Part shown: piece after piece, positions 51,488 to 60,261 of the stretch
How the letters are laid out: each line of letters opens with the position of its first letter
How positions within the stretch are numbered: the first letter of the stretch is position 1
Origin: a virus
Length of the DNA: 64,000 bases
Virus record (IMG/VR): IMGVR_UViG_3300034013_000869
Span: 1 to 64,000 of that record
Reading direction: 5' to 3' (one strand)
Translations under genes and position numbers: made by a program
The notes under the pieces: generated by a model
What the model was told of the DNA's origin: nothing
Database searches by the model: none
The model's input: the letters and a program-made list of their open reading frames with translations, nothing else

Positions 51488-52164
51488 GTTTTAATATAGT
51501 TTGATAAGTTCTCCCAAAGTATTTTATAAATATCATCAAATTGATTATACCTAATTCTAATTGAATCAATATAATTATCTTCACAATAATCTTTTTTTAT
51601 TTTATCTACTTCTTTAATTAAATAATGTTCTTTACTTAAATACTCAATTGTAGTTCTTCTATTAGGTAAATAAAATTGAAATATATTATTATCTAAGTTT
51701 TTATTTTCATCATATTCAATTTGATACTTATCTAAAAACTCTTTAATATCATTTATTCCTTCTTTATCACAATTATTGATCTTATCTCTTAATAGACTTT
51801 CCTCGTTATTTCTAAATTCAGGAGCAAGGCCTAGTAAGTGTGAGCTAGACCTTTGTTCGTAAACAATACCATTATAAATTATCTTAATATTATTAAGAGC
51901 ACCAGTATATTCAGTTAAAGAGTAATCATATTTGTCTTTCCAAATATTTTTGGCTTCTAAAATAAAATCTTCAGTTGTCTTTCTTTTAATAGACTTCTCA
52001 GGACATCTACCCATCAAATGTTTAGAGATGGATTGAGTATAAATCTCACCATTATATTCAATTTCTATTCTATCATTTAAGGTAACCTTATCTGATAAAT
52101 TTAAATAATTGTATTTATAACCGTGTGTATTTCTAGCTTTTTCTAAAAATTCTAACCTTTTCAT
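51472..52164 (-). CDS. homing endonuclease-like protein (DUF723 repeats plus Vsr-like nuclease)
   Basis: A 230-residue protein with two tandem DUF723-type DNA-recognition repeats. The first is FLEKARNTHGYKYNYL...YNGEIYTQSISKHLMGRCP, the second ILEAKNIWKDKYDYS...YNGIVYEQRSSSHLLGLAP. The C-terminal domain (EFLDKYQIEYDEN, IFQFYLPNRRTTIEYL, EVDKIKKDYC, IRIRY) resembles Vsr/PD-(D/E)xK free-standing homing nucleases. I use the ATG at 52164, preceded by TTTATATATACTAT; an ATG at 52200 is possible. It sits opposite and next to uvsX, a common homing site. Confidence 0.75.
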   Translation of the reverse strand: MKRLEFLEKARNTHGYKYNYLNLSDKVTLNDRIEIEYNGEIYTQSISKHLMGRCPEKSIKRKTTEDFILEAKNIWKDKYDYSLTEYTGALNNIKIIYNGIVYEQRSSSHLLGLAPEFRNNEESLLRDKINNCDKEGINDIKEFLDKYQIEYDENKNLDNNIFQFYLPNRRTTIEYLSKEHYLIKEVDKIKKDYCEDNYIDSIRIRYNQFDDIYKILWENLSNYIKTKKTS

Positions 52165-52178
52165 ATAGTATATATAAA
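52165..52178 (-). promoter_or_regulatory. TATATATA box before homing endonuclease-like gene
   Basis: Minus-strand TTATATATACTAT leads directly into the ATG at 52164, supporting that start. Confidence 0.35.
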
Positions 52179-52235
52179 AATCTTTACCTCCTTTCAACAT
52201 TTTTTTAATTTTTCTTGAAAGAGGGAGTAAGTTTC

Positions 52236-52246
52236 TTAATATATAA
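52236..52246 (+). promoter_or_regulatory. TTAATATATA box upstream of uvsX
   Basis: TTAATATATAA about 22 bases before the uvsX ATG, in the divergent gap with the homing endonuclease-like gene. Confidence 0.4.
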
Positions 52247-52268
52247 AGTATAAAAATAATTAATTAAA

Positions 52269-53507
52269 ATGGCAAAACAATCAGGTAAAGAAGTAAAAAG
52301 ATTCGAATTTAGTAAGGTAGGAACTATATTAGATAATATAGCAAAATCAACTCCAATTTTAATCGAAAAAGAACTGAAAGAAAGAAATTATATTTCAACT
52401 GGAAATTATCTTTTAGATGCGGCTCTTTCTGCAAAATTAGTAGGAGGTGGTATTTTAGGAGGTAGAATATTCGGACTTTTAGGAGAATCTGGTGCAGGTA
52501 AGTCATTTATCGCTTACTCTATATGTAAATCAGCTCAAAGAAAGCAAGATTATAGTGTGATATACATTGATACTGAGAACTCAATAGATATCGAAGGTAT
52601 AGCTAAAATGGGTATTGATAACTCACCAGAAAAATTCAGATTAATTAGATCTAATAAAGTTGAAGATATAAATATTACATTAACACAACTATTAGATGAA
52701 TTAAAAAATCAAAAAATGGCAGGATATGAAATTCCAAAGATTCTAATAGTATTAGACTCTATTGGTATGATGTCTTCTAACAAAGAAAAAGCGGATTTAC
52801 TAAAAGGTGATATGAAACAAGATATGACTAGAGCTAAACAATTAAATGCTCTTTTTAGAAGTATTAGTTCTGATCTTGGATATTTAGATATCCCCATGGT
52901 ATGCTGCAACCATACATACTTGACACAAGATTTATTTCCAAGAGAAATAAGTAAGGGTGGTATGGGTCTAGTTTATTCAGCTTCAGTTTTAGGTTTTCTA
53001 TCTAAATCAAAATTGAAAACAGGAGATGAGGATGATATGGACTTAGGCCAATCAGGTATCTCGGTTCTTTTCAAAACTCAAAAGAACCGTTTAGCCAAAC
53101 CTAAGAAAATTAGATTTGATATCTCTTTTCTAAATGGTTTAAATCCTTACACTGGATTAGATGCTTTCTGTCGTCCAGAATATTTTGAACAAATTGGTAT
53201 CGCTAAAGGTAAAATGGATGTTGATAAGAAAACAGGCGAAATGACTTTCATCCCAGGTGGTATCAGATGGTATGTTAATCACTTAAATAAATCAGTTACA
53301 ACAAAACAATTATTTTCATCTGAGATATTTACTCAAGAAGTTCTTGAAAAAATGGCACCAATTGTAAATGATTATTTCAGATTTAGATCATTGGATGAAA
53401 TTGAAGATGTTGAAAAACAATTTAATAGTGTAATCGGAGAAGATGAAGACGAAGATGAATCAAATGGATTCACAGATGCCGCTGACGCAGATGATATCTT
53501 TGGATAA
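52269..53507 (+). CDS. uvsX: UvsX/RecA-like recombinase
   Basis: Forms filaments on single-stranded DNA and performs strand exchange in recombination-dependent replication and repair. Walker A is GESGAGKS (72-79), Walker B ILIVLD (158-163) and the catalytic glutamate region is IYIDTENS (98-105). The 412-residue length and acidic C-terminus (EDEDEDESNGFTDAADADD) match T4-type UvsX (390). With gp46 it shows a T4-style recombination system. Downstream lies the Hc1-like gene. Confidence 0.93.
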   Translation: MAKQSGKEVKRFEFSKVGTILDNIAKSTPILIEKELKERNYISTGNYLLDAALSAKLVGGGILGGRIFGLLGESGAGKSFIAYSICKSAQRKQDYSVIYIDTENSIDIEGIAKMGIDNSPEKFRLIRSNKVEDINITLTQLLDELKNQKMAGYEIPKILIVLDSIGMMSSNKEKADLLKGDMKQDMTRAKQLNALFRSISSDLGYLDIPMVCCNHTYLTQDLFPREISKGGMGLVYSASVLGFLSKSKLKTGDEDDMDLGQSGISVLFKTQKNRLAKPKKIRFDISFLNGLNPYTGLDAFCRPEYFEQIGIAKGKMDVDKKTGEMTFIPGGIRWYVNHLNKSVTTKQLFSSEIFTQEVLEKMAPIVNDYFRFRSLDEIEDVEKQFNSVIGEDEDEDESNGFTDAADADDIFG

Positions 53508-53560
53508 TATTAAAAATAAAGTCGAAGAGTACTTAACTCTAAAAAATAAAATAAATTAAA

Positions 53561-53737
53561 ATGACAAAACAAGAAATCTACGAACAGTTAAAACAACTTT
53601 GGGAGCAATTCGAAGCTGGACACAATGGTACAACTAAAGTATCTGATTCAAGAGCTCGTAAAGCTTTAGGTGAAGTTAAGAAATTAATTACTCCTTACAG
53701 AGCAGCTTCTACTGAAGAAGGTAAAGCAAAAAAATAA
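53561..53737 (+). CDS. histone H1/Hc1-like DNA-binding protein
   Basis: A 58-residue protein: helical, starting MTKQEIYEQLKQLWEQFEAG and including SRARKALGEVKKLITPYRAAS, ending GKAKK. It resembles the small Hc1-type proteins of Bacteroidota (RARKASLELEKALKEFRK). Such proteins bind DNA non-specifically. The ATG follows AAATAAATTAAA. It is 53 bases downstream of uvsX and probably on its transcript. Confidence 0.62.
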   Translation: MTKQEIYEQLKQLWEQFEAGHNGTTKVSDSRARKALGEVKKLITPYRAASTEEGKAKK

Positions 53738-53753
53738 AACAAAATCAATTCCA

Positions 53754-53972
53754 ATGAAAAATATGATAAAATCGCTATTAGTGGAAAGAAATGTGGAAAG
53801 TAAAAACTTTTCAGATGAAATATTATATAAAGTTGGAATGGACAATGTTAGAGATAACATTGAATTCTATCACGACAAAACATTCACTTGTGAGTCAGTG
53901 ATAAAAGAATTGTTTATTAGAGGTATAATTAATTATATCGAGAAAAATAGGTTTCCTTATTTAGAAAAATAA
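53754..53972 (+). CDS. small hypothetical protein
   Basis: A 72-residue protein starting MKNMIKSLLVERN, faintly leader-like with an L-V-E site. The rest is helical (IKELFIRGIINYIEKNRFPYLEK). No family recognised. It lies 16 bases after the Hc1-like gene and before a terminator. Confidence 0.5.
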   Translation: MKNMIKSLLVERNVESKNFSDEILYKVGMDNVRDNIEFYHDKTFTCESVIKELFIRGIINYIEKNRFPYLEK

Positions 53973-54010
53973 GGTGGTGGATGTTCGGAAGTGATTCGGG
54001 CCCAAAAGAA

Positions 54011-54043
54011 AACCCTCTGAATTAATTTTCAGAGGGTTTTTTT
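54011..54043 (+). terminator. rho-independent terminator
   Basis: AACCCTCTGAA and TTCAGAGGGTT form an 11-base stem with a six-base loop, followed by seven T residues. It ends the uvsX-containing transcript and faces the convergent gene at 54022. Confidence 0.88.
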
Positions 54044-54498
54044 GTTGACGTATAAATAGTTCTGTATATAGAAATACACCAATAAATAATATTTAAACCA
54101 CCATAGACTAAATATAAACTTAAATTCATTCCAAAAAGCTTAAATACTATATCTAAAATGATAAAAAAACAAACAGATATTAAAAAATACCTATTTAGTT
54201 TATCAAATTTTTGAGTGACTACAAATTTTTGAAATTTATACTTTATAATTAAGTAAGGATGTTGTAATAAAGATATTTTTCTATCTCTACTACAAGGTAT
54301 GCAGATTTTTGAATAATCCTCTGATTTCATCAATCTTTCGAAAGTTTCTTTTTCAGATAAGTTCAAATCATCTTTGCAATTATAGCATATTTTACCTTTT
54401 TTTATCTCCCAACTTAATGAGTTTCTTTTTTTCAAAATTAAAATTTGAAAAAAAACAAAAAATATGGGTAAAAAACAATATATGATTGAAAACATCAT
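54022..54498 (-). CDS. membrane protein with zinc-knuckle loop
   Basis: A 158-residue protein. An N-terminal hydrophobic segment (IIYCFLPIFFVFFQILIL) is followed by a loop with CYNC and CIPC, a possible zinc site. Two further hydrophobic segments (YFLISVCFFIILDIVF, LYLVYGGLNIIYWCISI) come near the end. The loop includes CSRDRKISLLQHP, which fits the shared RxxKIxxI motif, perhaps by chance. Function unknown. Confidence 0.6.
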   Translation of the reverse strand: MMFSIIYCFLPIFFVFFQILILKKRNSLSWEIKKGKICYNCKDDLNLSEKETFERLMKSEDYSKICIPCSRDRKISLLQHPYLIIKYKFQKFVVTQKFDKLNRYFLISVCFFIILDIVFKLFGMNLSLYLVYGGLNIIYWCISIYRTIYTSTKKPSEN

Positions 54499-54947
54499 CC
54501 TAAAATTAATTTTAAAAAATTATCTCTCTTATCCATCTTAGATAAAGACTTAACACACTCTGGCCCTAAACCATTTAAGATACTAGAAGGTACAGTAAGT
54601 GTTCTACCACATTTACCACATTTACCCTCGTGCCAAGCTTCAATGAAGTCAGGTAGAGTATTTGTTTTTAGTTTATTAAGAACATACTCAAATACTTTAA
54701 CGGATTGAGCATCTTTAGAAATTGCTGATTTTTTACCATGTCTATAGATACCTTCAATACAAGTACCAATATAGGAATATGTTTCAGGACCCGTCAAAAC
54801 ACTAATAAAAAACATATTAGAGTCTTTGGCTTGTTTTACTTTGAATGTAAAACGATTTCCTGTTTTTGAGTTAAGTAATGTAACAAGTGATTTACCTGCA
54901 AAGATAAATTTAAGTGCTTCTGAGTTATTTAATTTATGTCCTTCCAT
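54495..54947 (-). CDS. DUF6011-like protein with zinc-binding CGKCGR motif
   Basis: A 150-residue protein. An N-terminal domain (FIFAGKSLVTLLNSKTGNRFTFKV) is followed by SVLTGPETYSYIG and a C-terminal CGKCGRTLTVPSSILNGLGPEC zinc-binding segment (given in part). This is the layout of a phage and plasmid protein family catalogued as DUF6011. The role is unknown; the zinc segment suggests nucleic-acid binding. Overlaps the membrane protein gene by four bases. Confidence 0.68.
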   Translation of the reverse strand: MEGHKLNNSEALKFIFAGKSLVTLLNSKTGNRFTFKVKQAKDSNMFFISVLTGPETYSYIGTCIEGIYRHGKKSAISKDAQSVKVFEYVLNKLKTNTLPDFIEAWHEGKCGKCGRTLTVPSSILNGLGPECVKSLSKMDKRDNFLKLILG

Positions 54948-54999
54948 TTTGTAGTGATTTATAATACAAATATAAGGAAAATATCTTAATAGTCAAATA

Positions 55000-55009
55000 T
55001 AATATATAA
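55000..55009 (+). promoter_or_regulatory. TAATATATAA box
   Basis: TAATATATAA three bases before the ATG at 55013, in the divergent gap after the DUF6011-like gene. Confidence 0.48.
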
Positions 55010-55012
55010 ATT

Positions 55013-55414
55013 ATGATTAAAAGATTTCAACAATTTATAACTGAAAGATTCTCACTTCAAAATGATTTTGGAGTGACATATAGTGAATTGGATGAGATAA
55101 TGTATTATATTACTGATGAATTTCAAAATCTAGGATGGTCAGTTGAAGATTCATCACAATCATCTTTAATAGAACAAGATGATAATTGTTTTATAATTGA
55201 ATTATATGATAAAACGATTGATTTCCCATCTGATATGCCAGTTCTTCATTATATTGAACCAAAAGTTTTCGAGTTAATATCAGATGTTAATAGTCAATTA
55301 AAACAATATGAACTGGAAGTTTACACATCAGACTTTGGATCAACTGATGCTTATTATGAGTTAGTAATATCTAAAATAGACCACACACCTAAAGATAGAC
55401 AAAGAGGTTGGTAG
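55013..55414 (+). CDS. putative capsid-targeted protein with CTS-like leader
   Basis: A 133-residue acidic protein beginning MIKRFQQFITERF, which is very close to the T4 leader MKTYQEFIAEA, with an I-T-E site. The rest is alpha/beta without known motifs. It is 19 bases upstream of the RuvC-like gene. Confidence 0.62.
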   Translation: MIKRFQQFITERFSLQNDFGVTYSELDEIMYYITDEFQNLGWSVEDSSQSSLIEQDDNCFIIELYDKTIDFPSDMPVLHYIEPKVFELISDVNSQLKQYELEVYTSDFGSTDAYYELVISKIDHTPKDRQRGW

Positions 55415-55433
55415 ATTCTTACTATATAGAATT

Positions 55434-56156
55434 ATGAATATAGTAGCAGTCGATCCATCACTTATTTCAACAGCTCTTGTAGTTACATCAGGAGATACAT
55501 TTAAGATTTATAATTATTGTAGAGAGTCATCTGCTTTTGGTAAAACAGGTATCAAAAAATGGTTCAAATTAGCTGAAGAGTTTGTAACTTATAAGTTTAT
55601 TGAATATAGAGAATTTGAAGATTACTCAGAAGGAGAACTAACAAAGTTAAAAGATTATGATAAAATAACAGATGATATCATAAAAGATATTTTAGATAAT
55701 ATAGATTCAACTAAACCAACTAAGATAGGAATCGAAGGTTATTCATTCTCATCAACTGCTGGTGATATTATTGACTTAGTTACATTCTCAACTCTTTTAA
55801 GAAAGAAACTATTTGATGAAATATCAGAAGATATTACGGTTCTTTCTCCATCAACACTTAAATTAGAGTCTTGTAAATTGACTTATCCACCTATTATTAA
55901 AGAAATTGGAGGAAAGAAACCAAGACAAGAATTTATTTGGAGGAATTCAATTGGTGTTTCTGGTGGAAACTTTAAAAAACCAGAGATGTTCAAGTCTATT
56001 ATTGATAATAATGATTTAAATGATTTTTGGGCAAAACATTGTAAGTTATCAAAATCAGATGTTTTATCTATTTCGGTTATACCAAAACCATATGAAGATG
56101 TTAATGACGCTTACTTAATCTATAAAGTATTAGAAAAACAAAACCCACTTAATTAG
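55434..56156 (+). CDS. RuvC-like / RNase H-fold nuclease
   Basis: A 240-residue protein with the acidic pattern of RuvC-type Holliday-junction resolvases: D7 in NIVAVDPSLISTALVV, a Glu in IGIEGYSFSSTAGDI near residue 99, and D residues in YEDVNDAYLIYK at the end. T4 itself uses an unrelated resolvase (gp49), so this may replace it in DNA debranching before packaging. A terminator hairpin overlaps its stop. Confidence 0.72.
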   Translation: MNIVAVDPSLISTALVVTSGDTFKIYNYCRESSAFGKTGIKKWFKLAEEFVTYKFIEYREFEDYSEGELTKLKDYDKITDDIIKDILDNIDSTKPTKIGIEGYSFSSTAGDIIDLVTFSTLLRKKLFDEISEDITVLSPSTLKLESCKLTYPPIIKEIGGKKPRQEFIWRNSIGVSGGNFKKPEMFKSIIDNNDLNDFWAKHCKLSKSDVLSISVIPKPYEDVNDAYLIYKVLEKQNPLN

Positions 56157-56167
56157 GTGGGTTTTTT
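56140..56167. terminator. rho-independent terminator
   Basis: AAAACCCACTT-AATT-AGGTGGGTTTTTT spans the stop of the RuvC-like gene and the end of the convergent ankyrin gene. Confidence 0.82.
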
Positions 56168-56170
56168 AAT

Positions 56171-58162
56171 TTAACTTTCATATTGTTTAATCTTATCTTC
56201 AAGATATTCAATTGTTTTCTTTTTAATTTCAGGTGATGTTTTTCTACTATGACTTAACCAAGTTAAAGCTGCTTTGAATCCACCTTTAACACCTTTTTCT
56301 ATCATTATATCAATGAAATCTAATCTACCATACTCTGCTGCCCATTTAACTGGCATGTTTCTACCAGAATCATCTGCTAATTTAGCACCATACTTAACAA
56401 GTAATTGGAATACATCTAAGTATCCTTCTCCAATATCATCAATATTTTTCCAACCACCTCTACAACATCTTCTTATTGGAAGTGAGTTGTCAAAGTTAGG
56501 ATTTAATCCTTGTTTCAAACAATATTCAACAGCATTAACATCATTACAAATATTATTAAATACTTCTCCTGTTAATTCAGAACCATTAGATACCAATAAT
56601 TTAATCATATCTAAGTCTTGAGCTTTATTAACAATAGCGTCTGCTTTACTTCTTAAGTTTGGAGAACCACCTAATTCTAAAATAACTTTAGCTTTCTCGT
56701 GATTGTTTTCTTCAACAGCATGTAAGAGAGCTACACAATTATCTTTATTGATATTAGCGCCATCTTCTTTAACATATTGTTTAATCTTTTCAATTGAAAG
56801 TCCTTTCTTAACTATTTCTCTTTCAGCAAGTTTTGCTCTTTCTCTTCTAGTGATTTCTTCTTGAGTCATTGGTTTAAGCTGAGCAAAAAGATCTTCCTTA
56901 ATATCATATTCACCTTCCCATTTTTTAAGAAGATTTTTAATTGAACTAAGAATATTAGCGTCGTCTTTAGCATGAGCCGCTCTTACTGATTGACCTGGTT
57001 GAATAGTAATACCAATAGTAGATAAGTTATCATATTGAGGAATATTAAAGTTATAAATATAATATTGTTTGTTATTATGGTTACCAACATAGTTTTCCCA
57101 CTGAGAAGAATAATCTTTAATACAATGTCGTGTATGACCATTTAACATCTGATTAGCTTGAAAAGACTTAACTTCAATAATTAAGATACCATTATCTTCA
57201 AATACGGTATCAGAACCTAAGTAACCATACTTCTCATTACAAGCATTAATCTTATCATAAAAAGCAATAATTGAATCATTTTCTGATGATTTCAAGTAGT
57301 TCTGAGCCGCTTTGATAAACTCTCTAATATTTTTATATCTGAAAAGAGGTCCGAAATATCTTTTATCACCTTTCTTATAAGCTTTACCATGAATAACTTG
57401 GTCAGCATCAATTATTCTAACCTCACCAAAGAATGATTTCCATAGTCTTTCTTTTTTAACTTCATCTTTACCACCTAATTGATCAAATCCTCTACAAACT
57501 TCAGCAAATTGGTCTTTAATAACTTCTGGTGAATCCATATAATCTTTTTTCAACACCGGAGTTAATTTATCAATTACTTTTTTAATTTTTTTATAATCCT
57601 CTAAACTATCTAATCCATCAATAAGTGCCTCTGCATTATTTGGAATATTTGGATCGATAAAATTAGCATCAAACTTTTTAGGAAGTCTATCAAGTAATCC
57701 AGAATATTCAACAAGTTTAGATAGAATGTTATTAGGTGCTTCAATTTCTTTACCATCAACTTCAATTTTCTCTACTCTTGTAAATAACTCTTCCATTGAA
57801 ACCATCTCAACAAAAAAGAAATAAGTAAATGGATAAGTCCACCCTATGTGTTTTTGACCTAAATACTCTCTAATCTTTAAGAAGTCTGGATTTCTCTCAA
57901 TATTTCTTACTTCTTCATCTTTTAGTCTAAGTTCTCTTAACTTTAATTTGATCTCACTTTGTTGTTCTGGAGTAAAGTCACCTAAAGTCAAACATCTTTT
58001 TTCTTTATGATCCAACTGAGCTTTTAACTCACCTTCAACAAATCCAAGGTTAGTAGCAGCAGTAGTTAACAAATAAGTATCTTTCAAGAATTTTTTAGCC
58101 TTATCAAGATTTTCGTTTAATGGTTTCTCACCTAAAAATTGATTATATTTAAATAGTTTCAT
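56171..58162 (-). CDS. ankyrin-repeat protein with capsid-targeting-like leader
   Basis: A 663-residue protein starting MKLFKYNQFLGE (L-G-E site). The middle, about residues 340-410 (NGHTRHCIKDYSSQW, NKQYYIYNFNIPQ, STIGITI), resembles the PcfJ-like core seen in plasmid and phage proteins. Residues about 455-640 are degenerate ankyrin repeats (ALLHAVEENNHEKAKVILELGG, VFQLLVKYGAKL, AAEYGRLDFIDIMIEKG). Ankyrin repeats bind proteins, so an injected effector or assembly adaptor is possible. It is the last of three leader-bearing leftward genes. Confidence 0.7.
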   Translation of the reverse strand: MKLFKYNQFLGEKPLNENLDKAKKFLKDTYLLTTAATNLGFVEGELKAQLDHKEKRCLTLGDFTPEQQSEIKLKLRELRLKDEEVRNIERNPDFLKIREYLGQKHIGWTYPFTYFFFVEMVSMEELFTRVEKIEVDGKEIEAPNNILSKLVEYSGLLDRLPKKFDANFIDPNIPNNAEALIDGLDSLEDYKKIKKVIDKLTPVLKKDYMDSPEVIKDQFAEVCRGFDQLGGKDEVKKERLWKSFFGEVRIIDADQVIHGKAYKKGDKRYFGPLFRYKNIREFIKAAQNYLKSSENDSIIAFYDKINACNEKYGYLGSDTVFEDNGILIIEVKSFQANQMLNGHTRHCIKDYSSQWENYVGNHNNKQYYIYNFNIPQYDNLSTIGITIQPGQSVRAAHAKDDANILSSIKNLLKKWEGEYDIKEDLFAQLKPMTQEEITRRERAKLAEREIVKKGLSIEKIKQYVKEDGANINKDNCVALLHAVEENNHEKAKVILELGGSPNLRSKADAIVNKAQDLDMIKLLVSNGSELTGEVFNNICNDVNAVEYCLKQGLNPNFDNSLPIRRCCRGGWKNIDDIGEGYLDVFQLLVKYGAKLADDSGRNMPVKWAAEYGRLDFIDIMIEKGVKGGFKAALTWLSHSRKTSPEIKKKTIEYLEDKIKQYES

Positions 58163-58170
58163 TTTAGTTA

Positions 58171-59928
58171 TTATTTTATTCTTGTATGAAAGCTATGGCC
58201 CTCATTAATTCTTTCTAATTCTTTTAGATAAATTTCTTTACCTTCTTTCATATATTGAGCTAACATTTGAACTTTTTTATAGTCACCCTCATCTAAAGCA
58301 GCATCAATTAACTCTTGTAATTCTCTTGGAGTTAAATCAGCATAATCTACTTCACCTTCAGTTTCTTCAGATCCACCATATAAACTTTGTTTAACTAATT
58401 TATCAATGTCAGATTCTTCTTCTTCTTTACCTGGCTCCATAGTACCATCTTCTTCCTCTTCTTGACGATATTTTTCTTCTTCCTGACGATATTTTTCTTC
58501 TTCTTGTCTTTCCTTTTCTTCTTGTTCCCATTCAGCAATTTCTCTATTATAGTCTTCGATATCTTCAACGATATAGTCAACTATCTTTTTGATTTCTGTT
58601 TTAGCTAAAGATGAATTGAATTTTTGTTCATTAATAACAAATTCAATTTTACCACCTCTTTCAACACTATCAAATACAGAGAACATACTTTTCATAATAT
58701 CTAAGAATTGTTTATCAGTTCTAGCAATATCTGCTTTCTTTTTCAAAAATTGTTTATGTTCTTCAGGAGCATTTTTAACTTCTTCTTGAGCTCTTTCTTT
58801 ATCAACAGCTAACATTGTAAATACTCTTGTTTCTAATCTTTTATAATCATTAGATTCAGAAAATTTATTAACAAAAGTTAATAACATTTGTAAAGCTGGT
58901 GGTCCATATCTAAAGTCTTGAGCTTCATCCATAAAAGATGAAGTAGCTTTTTTAACTATTTCTGCAGTTTTCTTATCTTTCTTGATAGCACCAGATTGTA
59001 AGAAAAGGAATATACCTTTAATTGTCTCGTGAATCAACATTGGAAAATCAACACCAGCAGATTTAATAACTATTTTAGTAGCTTCTTTTTCTAAAAGAAG
59101 ATTCATATTATAAAAGTTACCTGACAAACTTTCCCATTTAACTTGAACAGCTCCAGCCATACCACCTGGTTGATTTCTCATCATACTAGCTTTTCTATCA
59201 ATTGGAATAACCCAGTCCATTTTATCAGCGATATCTGACATTTGAACCCATAAGTTTAATATTGTTCTATAACCATCACCGAAAATTTGTTGTAAACCTT
59301 CATCAACAATATCAGAAGCTCTAATAATATCTTTTGTAGATTTACCAGCGGCTTGAGTAATCATATTAAGAATCTTTTTCTTTTCAACCGCATCAACTAA
59401 ATCAGTTCCAGGAACTTCTTCTTGTTCTTCATCTGATCCAGACTCTTGATTTTCATCTTGGTCCTCATCTTGGTCCTCTTGGTCTCTCTCATCTTGCTCT
59501 TCTTGGTCTTGTTCAGTAGGCTGTTTAGCTTGTTGAGGAACTTCATTAATATCTCCAATTTCTCTATTAACAGAACCCATCGGTACTAATTTAATATCTA
59601 ATTCAATTGGCTTAATAGATGAATCTAAAATTTCACCGAATTGATCTCTTACTACTTTCTCAGCTAACTTTTCTAATTTAGCAATTCTTTCTTGTACTTC
59701 TTGTTGTGATAATCTTTGTCCATTAGGACCTGTTGATAAAATTTGTTGAGATTGTCTCATAGCACCTTCAAAAGATGGCCAAAGATTTCTCATTTGAGAC
59801 TCATCATCAGGTCTGATACCTAAATTTCTTGCAGCTTCTTCATCAGATTTACGCATGAAATCAGTAGGGACTCCCTTATTTCCTCTCAAATCAACTTCTT
59901 CTTTTATAAATTTTTCAAAATTTTTCAT
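58171..59928 (-). CDS. large putative capsid-associated protein with CTS-like leader
   Basis: A 585-residue protein beginning MKNFEKFIKEE. Two acidic low-complexity stretches, about 135-175 (QDQEEQDERDQEDQDED) and 465-510 (repeated EEKYRQEE), separate helical domains. This composition resembles T4 scaffold or internal head proteins. The sequence IKKIVDYIVEDIEDYN and ELQELIDAALDEGDYKK suggest long helices. It has no catalytic motif. Nine bases separate it from the ankyrin gene downstream. Confidence 0.62.
   Translation of the reverse strand: MKNFEKFIKEEVDLRGNKGVPTDFMRKSDEEAARNLGIRPDDESQMRNLWPSFEGAMRQSQQILSTGPNGQRLSQQEVQERIAKLEKLAEKVVRDQFGEILDSSIKPIELDIKLVPMGSVNREIGDINEVPQQAKQPTEQDQEEQDERDQEDQDEDQDENQESGSDEEQEEVPGTDLVDAVEKKKILNMITQAAGKSTKDIIRASDIVDEGLQQIFGDGYRTILNLWVQMSDIADKMDWVIPIDRKASMMRNQPGGMAGAVQVKWESLSGNFYNMNLLLEKEATKIVIKSAGVDFPMLIHETIKGIFLFLQSGAIKKDKKTAEIVKKATSSFMDEAQDFRYGPPALQMLLTFVNKFSESNDYKRLETRVFTMLAVDKERAQEEVKNAPEEHKQFLKKKADIARTDKQFLDIMKSMFSVFDSVERGGKIEFVINEQKFNSSLAKTEIKKIVDYIVEDIEDYNREIAEWEQEEKERQEEEKYRQEEEKYRQEEEEDGTMEPGKEEEESDIDKLVKQSLYGGSEETEGEVDYADLTPRELQELIDAALDEGDYKKVQMLAQYMKEGKEIYLKELERINEGHSFHTRIK
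58460..58512 (-). repeat. tandem 21-base repeat coding for EEKYRQE
   Basis: Two or three near-identical units (plus strand TTCTTCTTCCTGACGATATTT, in part) give EEKYRQEEEKYRQEE in the acidic linker. Copy number is likely variable. Confidence 0.6.
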
Positions 59929-59936
59929 AGTTAAAA

Positions 59937-60209
59937 TTATTTTTGTTCGAAATAGGAGTCTATTTCTTTTTTATCTTCTTTTGAAGCATCTGAATAAACA
60001 GAACTAAGTCTATCAATTACTTTTTCAGCTGACGCTAAAGGAGCATCTTGTTCAGATGGAACTTCAGTTGGTGTTATACCTGGTCTACTTGGTCTCGGTC
60101 TCGTTGGAGTAGGAGTTGTAGTCGGTGCTGGAGTTGTAGTCGGTGCTGGATTTGCACCCATTACCAATTCCTCACTAACAAAACTCTCAAACTTTTTGAT
60201 AATTCTCAT
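59937..60209 (-). CDS. Pro/Thr-rich putative capsid-targeted protein
   Basis: A 90-residue protein starting MRIIKKFESFVSEE (V-S-E site). Residues about 20-55 are Ala, Pro, Thr and Arg repeats (PAPTTTPAPTTTPTPTRP). The C-terminus is a short helix (DASKEDKKEIDSYFEQ). It leads the three-gene leftward set. A TTAATATATA-type box is at 60236-60246 on its strand. Confidence 0.6.
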   Translation of the reverse strand: MRIIKKFESFVSEELVMGANPAPTTTPAPTTTPTPTRPRPSRPGITPTEVPSEQDAPLASAEKVIDRLSSVYSDASKEDKKEIDSYFEQK

Positions 60210-60235
60210 ATATAAGTTTATAATTTTTACATTAT

Positions 60236-60246
60236 TATATATTAAT
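60236..60246 (-). promoter_or_regulatory. TTAATATATA box
   Basis: Minus-strand ATTAATATATA about 27 bases before the ATG at 60209, in the 52-base divergent gap with the MazG gene. Confidence 0.4.
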
Positions 60247-60261
60247 TTCTAATCTTCAAAA

